DNA of 6,353 nt from Candidatus Heimdallarchaeota archaeon. GTDB taxonomy: Archaea > Asgardarchaeota > Heimdallarchaeia > Hodarchaeales > LC-3. The DNA lies in NCBI GenBank assembly GCA_027364495.1, contig DAHXPE010000229.1, positions 1 to 6,353 on the forward strand, given 5' to 3'. Below the pieces are notes generated by a model. It did no database searches and had not been told where the DNA came from. It saw nothing but the letters and a program-made list of their open reading frames with translations. Shown here piece after piece: positions 1 to 5,605 of this stretch (its first letter is position 1; each line of letters starts with the position of its first letter). The position numbers and the translations under genes were made by a program.

Positions 1-4
1 AACT

Positions 5-1318
5 ATGGTAACAAATATTAAATCCCCCGACGGAAAACTTGGAATCCTGATGGTAGGATTAGGTGCTGTATCAACAACTTTTGTTGCAGGTGTGTTTTTG
101 ATAAGAAAAGGACTAGCTGCTCCCTTTGGTAGTCTTACTCAAATGCAACATATCAGACTTGGTAAACGTACTGAAAACAGGAATCCATTAATAAAAGATT
201 TTATCCCCCTTGCAGATCTGAAAGACCTTGAATTCCAAGCTTGGGATATTTTTGAAGACAATGCTTACGAAGCTGCGGTTAAAGCAGGTGTTTTAACTGA
301 GAAACATTTAGAATTAGTTAAAAACGAATTATTAGAGCTTAAACCTTTGAAAGCTGTTTTCAACAGAGATTATGTCAGAAATCTAGATGGTAAACATGTT
401 AAAACTGGGAAAACTAAATATGATCTTGCCCAACAAATAAGAGAAGATATAAGAAATTTTCAAAAAGAAAAAAAACTTTCTAGAATGGTTATGATATGGA
501 CTGCAAGTACGGAAGTGTATCACAATCCAAGTGCTGTTCATGAAACAATTGAGGCTTTTGAACAAGGACTTAAGAATAATCATGAAGAAATCTCTCCATC
601 CCAGATTTACTCATATGCTGCTATTATGGAAGGTATTCCTTTTGCAAATGGCGCTCCTCACCTCGGTGTTGAGATTTCTGCTCTTGTCAAACTTGCCAAT
701 CAAAAAAATGTTCCTATTGCAGGCAAGGATTTTAAAACTGGACAAACTCTCATGAAAACTATTGTTGCTCCTGGTCTTAAATCAAGAATGTTGGGAGTTA
801 GAGGCTGGTTTTCTACTAATATTCTTGGAAATCGTGATGGAGAGGTTCTTGATGATCCAGGTTCCTTTAGAAGCAAAGAAGTTAGTAAATCATCAGCGTT
901 GGATTACATTTTTCAACCTGATTTGTACCCAGATTTATACAAAAATCTCTATCATAAAGTAAGAATTAATTACTATCCTCCAAAAGGTGACGATAAAGAA
1001 GGTTGGGACCATATTGACATTTTTGGTTGGCTTGATTATCCAATGCAAATTAAGATCGATTTCCTTTGCAAGGATAGTATTCTTGCGGCACCTATTGTCT
1101 TAGATCTTGTCTTATTCATGGATCTTGCACAAAGAGCAGGAATGAAAGGAATTCAAGAATGGCTTTCATTTTACTTTAAAGCTCCAATGCATGCACCTAG
1201 TGTATATCCTGAACATGATTTGTTTATTCAACACACAAAACTGAAAAATACTCTAAGATATTTAATGGGTGAAGAATTAATTACCCATCTTGGTACAGAG
1301 TACTATGAAGATCAATGA
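5..1318 (+). CDS. ino1: myo-inositol-1-phosphate synthase (inositol-3-phosphate synthase)
   Basis: The enzyme converts glucose 6-phosphate to 1D-myo-inositol 3-phosphate in the cytoplasm with a tightly bound NAD+ that is reduced and reoxidised. The 437 residues start with a short tail and a Rossmann strand and loop, GLGAVSTTF at 18-26. Next comes the family block SLTQMQHIRLGKRTENRNPL at 43-62. The catalytic half contains KDFKTGQT (241-248), RSKEVSKSSALD (289-300, with the family lysines at K291 and K295), GWDHIDIFGWL (333-343), KDSILAAPIVLDL (356-368) and FKAPM (391-395, K392 matching the last catalytic lysine). All key positions look intact. The ATG at 5 gives an N-terminus of normal length, but only four bases lie upstream, so promoter and operon context are unseen. 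In archaea the product usually feeds inositol phospholipids or di-inositol phosphate solute; which applies here cannot be told. Length and motif wording look closer to the bacterial form of about 430-440 residues than to the shorter archaeal form. Family assignment is firm. Confidence 0.95.
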   Translation: MVTNIKSPDGKLGILMVGLGAVSTTFVAGVFLIRKGLAAPFGSLTQMQHIRLGKRTENRNPLIKDFIPLADLKDLEFQAWDIFEDNAYEAAVKAGVLTEKHLELVKNELLELKPLKAVFNRDYVRNLDGKHVKTGKTKYDLAQQIREDIRNFQKEKKLSRMVMIWTASTEVYHNPSAVHETIEAFEQGLKNNHEEISPSQIYSYAAIMEGIPFANGAPHLGVEISALVKLANQKNVPIAGKDFKTGQTLMKTIVAPGLKSRMLGVRGWFSTNILGNRDGEVLDDPGSFRSKEVSKSSALDYIFQPDLYPDLYKNLYHKVRINYYPPKGDDKEGWDHIDIFGWLDYPMQIKIDFLCKDSILAAPIVLDLVLFMDLAQRAGMKGIQEWLSFYFKAPMHAPSVYPEHDLFIQHTKLKNTLRYLMGEELITHLGTEYYEDQ

Positions 1319-1334
1319 AAATATAATTAACTCA

Positions 1335-1368
1335 GTTTTCTAATTCATTTCAATTTTTAATTTTTTTT
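1335..1368 (+). terminator. T-rich archaeal-type terminator after the inositol phosphate synthase gene
   Basis: Three T tracts (1336-1339, 1354-1358 and an uninterrupted T8 at 1361-1368) follow the stop codon by 18-50 bases without a GC-rich hairpin. Runs of T alone are the usual archaeal termination signal. The position between two convergent genes fits this reading. Confidence 0.5.
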
Positions 1369-1380
1369 CTCTCAAATTTA

Positions 1381-1449
1381 AGCAAAAATAATAAAATTTA
1401 TTTTAATTTAAAAAATCTATAAAGGAGGAATAGAAAAAAGATAAAAAAA
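1381..1449 (-). terminator. T-rich terminator for the acyl-CoA dehydrogenase gene (minus strand)
   Basis: Read on the minus strand, a T7 (1443-1449) and a T6 (1434-1439) lie 7-22 bases past the stop codon. Further T tracts follow near 1410-1415 and 1381-1400. No GC-rich stem is seen. This is the mirror of the plus-strand tracts and closes the convergent gap for both genes. Confidence 0.45.
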
Positions 1450-1455
1450 GGTAAT

Positions 1456-3183
1456 TCAATCTGCTTCGATTGTTTTAATTTCTTTTTCAGCGTCTTCGTC
1501 TGATACTATCAATTTAGCTGATTTTCTGTGTTGTTCATCAGTTTTTTTCAATTGAGTAAATGGTCTTTCTAACCAGCGTAATGCCACTTGAATGCCTTTT
1601 TCAGTGTTTTTATTTGCTTTTTCCCACAATCCGTTTTTAAGTAACAATATACCTATAATTACTTCAGCTATGCTAAAGGAAAGCATTCTAGCACTTGCTT
1701 CTGAATATTCTCGTTCTTTTGATGTCAATTCAATCATAAAAGTTTTTAAAACAAGTAATCTATCATGTAATTTCTTTTTCTGAGCTTCAAATTGTGAATC
1801 AATTTCTTGTATTCCATTAGATATAAATTTAATTAGAGGTTCAAATGTTTGATCTTTTTCCAATGCTCTTAACATATCTAATGAGAGAACATTAGTTGTT
1901 CCTTCCCAAATTGTAAGAACTTGAGCATCTCGAAGGATCTTAGGAATACCAGTATCTTCCATATAACCATTTCCACCAAAACATTCTACTGCCTCACTTA
2001 TCGATTGTATAGCTATTTTACCAGTATATAGTTTTGTAATTGGAGTTAAAAGTCTCAAAAGTTTTATCTCATCTTCAGATGATTTTAGTAATTCTTCCCT
2101 ACCAAGTAATGAAACAGTATAGAATGTCAAATGAAAGAGGGCATAAAGATTCGTCTCCAAATCAGCTACTGTTTCCAGATGTAATGGCTGATCAGCTAAT
2201 GGTTTGCCAAAGACATACCTTTTACTATTATAATCTTTAAGTAATGCTAAAATCCTTCGTAAATAAGATATAGCACTAACACTATTATATAACCTGGTCA
2301 TATTTAGCATATGGGTTATATTTTTGACTCCTCTTCCTTTTTCACCTACTAAATATGCTTTAGTTCCGTTTAACCTAAGTTCAGCAGTTGGTAATGCTTT
2401 AGTTCCAAGTTTGTCTTTTAATCGTTCAATTTCAATATTATTGAGATTTCCTTGCTCGTCATGAGTTTCCAAGTAAAAAAGACTTAATCCCCGGCTACGT
2501 TCTATTGTTTTACCGTTTTCATCCTCTATTCGTGCTAATGTGAATGCTATATCTGATGTTGCTGCAGATGTAAACCATTTGAATCCATAAAGTCTATAAT
2601 AATCGCCTTCTTTACGAGCTGTTGTTTCAGTATTGCCAACATCACTACCACCTATTCGTTCAGTCATCCATTGACCAGAAGTCCAAGCAAAACTAGAATC
2701 ACGACCAATTAATCGTTGAAAGGTTGTATCTAATAGATCTTTAGGTTTAAATACCTCGATTAATTTAGCCGCGGCATCAGACATTGCTAAAGGACAGGCT
2801 TGAATGGCACTTGATGCAGTGTAAAGGTATAATTTAGCAAATTGATAAATACGTGAAAATTCGGCATATTCACGTTCATAGCCAATTGCGACCAACCCTT
2901 CCATAGCTGCAGCAGCATGTAAATCAGTCCAACCTTTGGCGGTTTTTATTACATCTATTCTTTTTCCCCAGGGGTCATACTGTACTAATTCGGGTTGATG
3001 AGTTTCGGCATCTAGACCCATATCATAAATATCAGTTACCACACGAGATCCAAAATTAATTAAATCAGGTTCAATATGCTGAAAAACATCTTCTGGAAGA
3101 ACCATCTTTAAATAATTTTTGAGTAGATAATCAGATTCATATTGATTTTTTAAAACTGGACCATCTTGAAAAAATTCATCCAC
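1456..3183 (-). CDS. acyl-CoA dehydrogenase, long AidB/ACAD11-like form
   Basis: A flavoprotein predicted to oxidise an acyl-CoA thioester to the 2-enoyl-CoA using FAD, passing electrons to an electron transfer flavoprotein. The 575 residues hold an N-terminal helical part, the flavin signature WMTERIGGSDVGNTET (172-187), the beta-domain strand YRLYGFKWFTSAATSD (196-211), the block KLGTKALPTAELRLNG (258-273), and the C-terminal helical block ECFGGNGYMEDTGIPKILRD (400-419) followed by IWEGTTNV (425-432). E427 in WEGT sits where medium-chain dehydrogenases carry the catalytic base. The protein is about 190 residues longer than ordinary acyl-CoA dehydrogenases (about 380); the extra length is mainly a helical, charged C-terminal extension, as in AidB-type members. 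The GTG start at 3183 is chosen because AAGGTGA lies six bases upstream and the next residues look natural. It stands alone, with no thiolase, hydratase or ETF gene in view, so acyl chain specificity is open. A DNA-related role as proposed for AidB is possible but not shown. Confidence 0.92.
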   Translation of the reverse strand: MDEFFQDGPVLKNQYESDYLLKNYLKMVLPEDVFQHIEPDLINFGSRVVTDIYDMGLDAETHQPELVQYDPWGKRIDVIKTAKGWTDLHAAAAMEGLVAIGYEREYAEFSRIYQFAKLYLYTASSAIQACPLAMSDAAAKLIEVFKPKDLLDTTFQRLIGRDSSFAWTSGQWMTERIGGSDVGNTETTARKEGDYYRLYGFKWFTSAATSDIAFTLARIEDENGKTIERSRGLSLFYLETHDEQGNLNNIEIERLKDKLGTKALPTAELRLNGTKAYLVGEKGRGVKNITHMLNMTRLYNSVSAISYLRRILALLKDYNSKRYVFGKPLADQPLHLETVADLETNLYALFHLTFYTVSLLGREELLKSSEDEIKLLRLLTPITKLYTGKIAIQSISEAVECFGGNGYMEDTGIPKILRDAQVLTIWEGTTNVLSLDMLRALEKDQTFEPLIKFISNGIQEIDSQFEAQKKKLHDRLLVLKTFMIELTSKEREYSEASARMLSFSIAEVIIGILLLKNGLWEKANKNTEKGIQVALRWLERPFTQLKKTDEQHRKSAKLIVSDEDAEKEIKTIEAD

Positions 3184-3189
3184 TAAAAT

Positions 3190-3196
3190 TCACCTT
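3190..3196 (-). promoter_or_regulatory. ribosome binding site for the acyl-CoA dehydrogenase
   Basis: The minus strand reads AAGGTGA, a good match to the 16S-complementary GGAGGTGAT, six bases before the GTG at 3183. It decides in favour of this non-ATG start. It is the only convincing Shine-Dalgarno sequence placed correctly before a gene in the window. Confidence 0.7.
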
Positions 3197-3223
3197 GTTT
3201 AATAAATATTATGTAATTGTGTG

Positions 3224-3234
3224 CTTTTTTAAAG
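3224..3234 (-). promoter_or_regulatory. candidate TATA box for the acyl-CoA dehydrogenase
   Basis: The minus strand reads CTTTAAAAAAG. With the usual archaeal spacing of about 26 bases, transcription would begin near 3202, giving a leader of about 20 bases that just contains the ribosome binding site. AT-rich surroundings make such boxes easy to find by chance. Confidence 0.3.
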
Positions 3235-3340
3235 TTCTTTATTTACTAGATAATTTAACTATTGTTTAGTAAATTCCACTCATCATAAGGAAAGATTCGA
3301 AATCAAATAAAATTATTAATTTCAGCTCTAAGAATAAGAA

Positions 3341-3360
3341 AATAAATTGAAGATTATAAA
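3341..3360 (+). promoter_or_regulatory. candidate TATA region for the short-chain dehydrogenase
   Basis: AATAAATTGA (3341-3350) and GATTATAAA (3352-3360) lie about 20-35 bases before the ATG at 3378. Either would start transcription almost at the start codon. No Shine-Dalgarno sequence precedes the ATG, which suits a leaderless or near-leaderless message. The exact box is uncertain. Confidence 0.3.
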
Positions 3361-3377
3361 GATTTATTGAATATAAA

Positions 3378-4082
3378 ATGCTTACCATATTGATAACAGG
3401 AGCTAACCGGGGTTTAGGTCTTGAATTCGTTTCTAAATATTTAATAAAGGGTAATAAAGTCATAGCTTCTTATCGTAATAGTAAAGATATCACCGAGCTA
3501 CTATCTTTGAAAGAACATAATCATGAAAATCTTATTTTAATTGAATTAGATGTAAGCTCTCAAGAATCAAGATCCAAGGTAGTTGCACAAATAAAATTGG
3601 TAGTTGACCATATTGATGTTCTTATAAATAATGCTGGAGTTACTGGAAAAAGATACTTGAAATTTGGTGAGTTAAAAAATGAAGATTTCGTCAATGTTTT
3701 TACGGTCAATGCATTTTCTGCAATTTTATTGGCAGAGAATCTCCTTGAATTATTAGAAAAGAGCCCTAATCAACCTAAAATCATTAATATATCCACCAAT
3801 AAAGGAAGTATTACATCTTGTGAACACGATGATGATTTTGCTTATAGTGCAAGTAAAGCAGCACTAAACATGCTTTCAAAACTACTGGCAAATTCATTGA
3901 AATCAAAAAATATTATTGTCAATCCAATTCATCCCGGATGGGTCAAGACACGAATGGGATCAGATCATGCTCCTTTAACAAAAGACATTTCAATTTCTGG
4001 AATGATAAAATTAATTGATTCATTAACTCTAGCTGATTCAGGAAAATTCTTTAATTATTTAGGAAAGGAGCTTACTTGGTAA
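3378..4082 (+). CDS. short-chain dehydrogenase/reductase, C-factor/sniffer-like
   Basis: A cytoplasmic NAD(P)-dependent oxidoreductase with a single Rossmann domain, probably reducing a carbonyl compound; the substrate is unknown. The 234 residues show the cofactor motif TGANRGLG (7-14), D58 in LDV for adenine contact, NNAG (84-87), and the complete catalytic set N111, S139, Y156 and K160 (YSASK at 156-160), then HPGWVKT (185-191). R33 in SYRNS after the second strand would favour NADPH. The ending GKFFNYLGKELTW is typical of the carbonyl-reductase/sniffer/CsgA branch, which also has this short length (about 230), whereas classical members have about 250. The ATG at 3378 puts the glycine motif at the usual distance from the N-terminus. 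It is divergent from the acyl-CoA dehydrogenase and has the same direction as the acetyltransferase 135 bases downstream, probably as a separate unit. Family assignment is strong; physiological role is open. Confidence 0.93.
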   Translation: MLTILITGANRGLGLEFVSKYLIKGNKVIASYRNSKDITELLSLKEHNHENLILIELDVSSQESRSKVVAQIKLVVDHIDVLINNAGVTGKRYLKFGELKNEDFVNVFTVNAFSAILLAENLLELLEKSPNQPKIINISTNKGSITSCEHDDDFAYSASKAALNMLSKLLANSLKSKNIIVNPIHPGWVKTRMGSDHAPLTKDISISGMIKLIDSLTLADSGKFFNYLGKELTW

Positions 4083-4179
4083 TTAATGCAATTTGAAAAA
4101 TTATCAAATACTGCTAGAAAAGTAAACGGAAAAAGAAGTTATTGAAACATTATTGCTAAAATAAAGTTAAATTTACAAT

Positions 4180-4190
4180 TTCATAAAAAT
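4180..4190 (+). promoter_or_regulatory. candidate TATA box for the acetyltransferase
   Basis: TTCATAAAAAT is centred about 32 bases before the ATG at 4218, predicting a start of transcription near 4212 and a leader of only a few bases. The bases before the ATG (GAAAAGAG) are purine-rich but not a clear ribosome binding site. Weak evidence in AT-rich DNA. Confidence 0.3.
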
Positions 4191-4217
4191 AATTGATTTT
4201 CTGGAATTTGAAAAGAG

Positions 4218-4706
4218 ATGTCAATAAGATTAGCGACTTATAATGATATTCCATCCATAGTTGACATTTACAATGAATATATTAACACCACCATCACTAT
4301 GGACACTGAACAAGCAACTATTGAATCTAGAACTCAGTGGTTTCAAAATCATTCAACAATGCATCCTGTGACATGCTACGTATCAGAATCAGGAGAAATT
4401 TTGGGTTGGGCTTCACTTTCAAAATGGTCCGAAAAGATGGGTTATCGATACTCAGTTGAAAATTCTATTTATGTGTCCAAAAAATGTCATCGTGGAGGTA
4501 TTGGAACCAAGTTGTTAGAGGATCTTATTCAAAGGGCAAAAGAACTGCAATATCACTGTATCATTTCTAGAATTGATTCTGAAAACTTAATTAGCGTTGC
4601 ACTTCATCAAAAATATGGTTTCAAAGTTATCGGAGAGATGAAAGAGATTGGTTTTAAATTTAACAAATATATAAATGTAAAGATTCTACAATTATTACTC
4701 CAGTAA
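4218..4706 (+). CDS. GNAT N-acetyltransferase, phosphinothricin acetyltransferase/MnaT-like
   Basis: A cytoplasmic enzyme predicted to move an acetyl group from acetyl-CoA to an amino group. Relatives act on phosphinothricin, methionine sulfone/sulfoximine or plain amino acids; the substrate here is not known. The 162 residues have the family's normal length and order: IRLATYNDIPSIVDIYNEYI (3-22), NTTITMDTE (23-31) corresponding to the usual NTTATFDTE, the acetyl-CoA loop CHRGGIGTKLL (90-100), SRIDSENLISVALHQKYGF (117-135) and EIGFKFNKYINV (143-154). Two positions differ from the common pattern: H91 stands where Q or R usually opens the loop motif, and the usual W-x-D near the C-terminus is Y-x-N (151-153). 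Neither obviously breaks the fold. The ATG at 4218 matches the family N-terminus. It lies 135 bases after the dehydrogenase, with its own candidate promoter. A true herbicide-resistance role should not be assumed from family likeness. Confidence 0.92.
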   Translation: MSIRLATYNDIPSIVDIYNEYINTTITMDTEQATIESRTQWFQNHSTMHPVTCYVSESGEILGWASLSKWSEKMGYRYSVENSIYVSKKCHRGGIGTKLLEDLIQRAKELQYHCIISRIDSENLISVALHQKYGFKVIGEMKEIGFKFNKYINVKILQLLLQ

Positions 4707-4763
4707 ATTAGAAATGTAATCAATTTAAAATAATATATCCAATTGAATTTTTGCTGTTGATAA

Positions 4764-4847
4764 AAAGGTACTCAGACACTTAGAAGAATCATCACAAAAT
4801 CAGCTGAGACAGGTCACATCATTGTACCATCAACAATAAAACCCTAA
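4764..4847 (+). pseudogene. possible short coding remnant, unidentified
   Basis: This patch is visibly less AT-rich than its surroundings. One frame reads QTLRRIITKSAETGHIIVP and ends at TAA 4845; it has no start codon and is preceded by two stops (4758-4763). A second frame (4747-4836) is also open for about 29 codons. Protein-like wording plus the higher GC suggests the tail of a lost gene, but frames of this length occur by chance and no family is recognised. The minus strand is also partly open here. An RNA element is an alternative. Confidence 0.2.
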
Positions 4848-4892
4848 AATAATAAATATTTGAAAAGTAAATATTAGTTTCTTATTACTTTT

Positions 4893-4911
4893 GATTATAA
4901 AAATTTATAAA
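4893..4911 (+). promoter_or_regulatory. TATA-like sequence upstream of the small ORF at 4918
   Basis: GATTATAAAAATTTATAAA ends seven bases before the ATG at 4918. It contains two TATA-like boxes, both slightly nearer to the ATG than the usual 26 bases. It could serve a leaderless message or one starting just inside the frame, so the evidence is weak. Confidence 0.2.
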
Positions 4912-4917
4912 CAAATA

Positions 4918-5043
4918 ATGTCAAATATAACCAAATATATTCAATATAAATTATTTACACAAAAGGATCCATGTACGGTGACTCGTGTTTACCGTAATAC
5001 TACTGAAATGAATGTAAAGGAAATAGAAAGTGAAATGAATTAA
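4918..5043 (+). CDS. small hypothetical protein, 41 residues
   Basis: An ATG-initiated frame of 41 codons ending in TAA, beginning MSNITKYIQYKLFTQKDPC and ending VKEIESEMN. The middle is richer in GC than the flanks. No family is recognised, and there is no signal peptide or membrane segment; the residues are mixed polar with one cysteine (C19). Support for a real transcript is a TATA-like stretch just upstream and a T8 tract (5053-5060) nine bases past the stop. There is no ribosome binding site before the ATG. A hairpin (4974-4996) lies inside the frame, so the region may instead be an RNA or regulatory element, or the short frame ATG 4971-TAA 4997 (MYGDSCLP) preceded by AAAGGA may be a leader peptide. 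It could also be a chance frame. Confidence 0.3.
   Translation: MSNITKYIQYKLFTQKDPCTVTRVYRNTTEMNVKEIESEMN
4974..4996. repeat. inverted repeat/hairpin, 8-bp arms
   Basis: TACGGTGA (4974-4981) and TTACCGTA (4989-4996) pair over eight positions with one G-U wobble around a seven-base loop CTCGTGT. The outer six pairs are perfect (TACGGT/ACCGTA). It stands out because surrounding DNA is nearly all A and T. It could be a protein-binding operator or an RNA hairpin; it does not look like a terminator because no T run follows directly. Confidence 0.5.
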
Positions 5044-5052
5044 GAAAAATTG

Positions 5053-5060
5053 TTTTTTTT
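5053..5060 (+). terminator. T8 tract after the small ORF
   Basis: An uninterrupted run of eight T lies nine bases after the TAA of the 41-codon frame, the kind of signal that ends archaeal transcripts. It also overlaps the 3' end of the minus-strand pseudogene. Long T runs are common in DNA this AT-rich. Confidence 0.3.
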
Positions 5061-5483
5061 ATGATTTACCAAAAATATCTTTAGTACCGAAGACTCTTAT
5101 ATAAACTAATTCGAGTATAATGAAAATTCCAGTACAAAGGTAAGGGAAAGCTAAAAAATCCTAATTTATATCACAGAAAATTAAAAAAGCAACTAAAAAA
5201 AAGGTTTTTTGTAAGATTCATGAAAAGGTCTGGAAAAGGACTGGAATCAAAAAAATAAGAATTTGTAAAAAAATTGTTATTATTATCCATCCTCTCAAAT
5301 ACTGGATTGGTTTAGATTCACTATAATTAATAGTTTTTCTAGATTGAGATAGGATAATAAAATCATTCTTCCTCCCATTAGCTGTCCTAAGCAAAATTAA
5401 AATTCTGAAGCTGTTTTTCCAAGAATTACTTCAACAAGATTAAAATAAAAAATAAACAAATTAATAAAGGAAAGATTTGAAAA
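5059..5483 (-). pseudogene. decayed multi-pass membrane protein gene, RDD-like
   Basis: Read on the minus strand, two frames together spell a coherent membrane protein broken by several lesions. The upstream frame (from 5483) reads YFNLVEVILGKTASEF (5447-5400), meets TAA at 5397-5399, then continues FCLGQLMGGRMILLS. Near 5350 the sense moves to another frame, giving SESKPIQYLRGW and a hydrophobic helix WIIITIFLQILIFLIPVLF (5289-5233). After TGA at 5218-5220 comes a second hydrophobic stretch, then TAG at 5161-5163, a third hydrophobic segment (DFLAFPYLCTGIFIILELVY) and a short polar tail ending at TAA 5059-5061. The pattern helix, E-x-x-x-GKT, glycine-rich strand, basic patch, helices resembles the C-terminal part of RDD-family membrane proteins, but that name is a recollection of pattern only. 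At least three stops and one frameshift make it nonfunctional. The N-terminal part is missing or unreadable upstream of 5483. Suppressing T-rich noise as an explanation, the GKT and GGRM wording is the best evidence. Confidence 0.5.
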
Positions 5484-5511
5484 CTAGTTAAAATTGTGTT
5501 TAATAAAATGA

Positions 5512-5526
5512 ATATATATATATATA
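5512..5526. repeat. alternating AT tract
   Basis: Fifteen bases of perfectly alternating A and T sit between the membrane pseudogene and the PAS gene. This is a short dinucleotide repeat with easily melted DNA; no function is evident, though it lies 47 bases before the first in-frame ATG (5573) of the PAS gene. Confidence 0.6.
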
Positions 5527-5531
5527 ATTGA

Positions 5532-5556
5532 CTAATATTTATAATTAGCTAATATT
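5532..5556 (+). promoter_or_regulatory. candidate promoter/operator before the PAS gene
   Basis: CTAATATT occurs twice in direct orientation (5532-5539 and 5549-5556), 17 bases apart. Between them lie TTTATAATT (5538-5546), a plausible TATA box, and a perfect 10-base palindrome ATTAGCTAAT (5544-5553). The box would place a transcript start near 5568-5573, right at the ATG 5573 that is in frame with the PAS gene. Overlap of box and palindrome would suit a repressor site. All parts are AT-rich, so chance is a real alternative. Confidence 0.3.
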
Positions 5557-5605
5557 CTTTATTTACTGTTAAATGAGTAACTCTTACAAAATAATGGCAA
5601 AGTAG

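Noticed and set aside
383..962. Short frames inside the inositol phosphate synthase gene (383-583 minus, 531-755 and 762-962 plus)
   Set aside because: They overlap a long, clearly conserved gene and encode low-complexity sequence; they are shadow frames.
1421..1430. A perfect Shine-Dalgarno-like AAAGGAGGAA on the plus strand in the convergent gap
   Set aside because: No ATG, GTG or TTG follows at a usable distance, and the DNA runs straight into the 3' end of the minus-strand gene. Probably chance or a relic.
1592..2240. Plus-strand frames of 63-66 codons opposite the acyl-CoA dehydrogenase
   Set aside because: Antisense shadows of a strongly conserved gene, with no protein family likeness.
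3266..3463. Minus-strand frame of 65 codons across the start of the short-chain dehydrogenase
   Set aside because: It covers the conserved N-terminus of the real gene in antisense and reads as T-rich, hydrophobic noise.
4086..4145. A 19-codon ATG frame (MQFEKLSNTARKVNGKRSY) starting three bases after the dehydrogenase stop
   Set aside because: Too short, no ribosome binding site of its own, no recognised family. It could be translationally coupled, but nothing beyond position supports it.
3235..5567. Shared 13-mer TTCTTTATTTACT at 3235-3247 and 5555-5567, and the near-identical AAGGAAAGATT(C/T)GAAA near 3287 and 5467
   Set aside because: Both lie upstream of genes and looked like a common regulatory motif, but about one 13-base match is expected by chance in 6.3 kb at this base composition, and the spacing to the genes differs.
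4707..5605. Search for tRNA genes, CRISPR repeats and insertion-sequence ends in the gene-poor stretch
   Set aside because: No cloverleaf, no regularly spaced repeats and no terminal inverted repeats with target duplications were seen.
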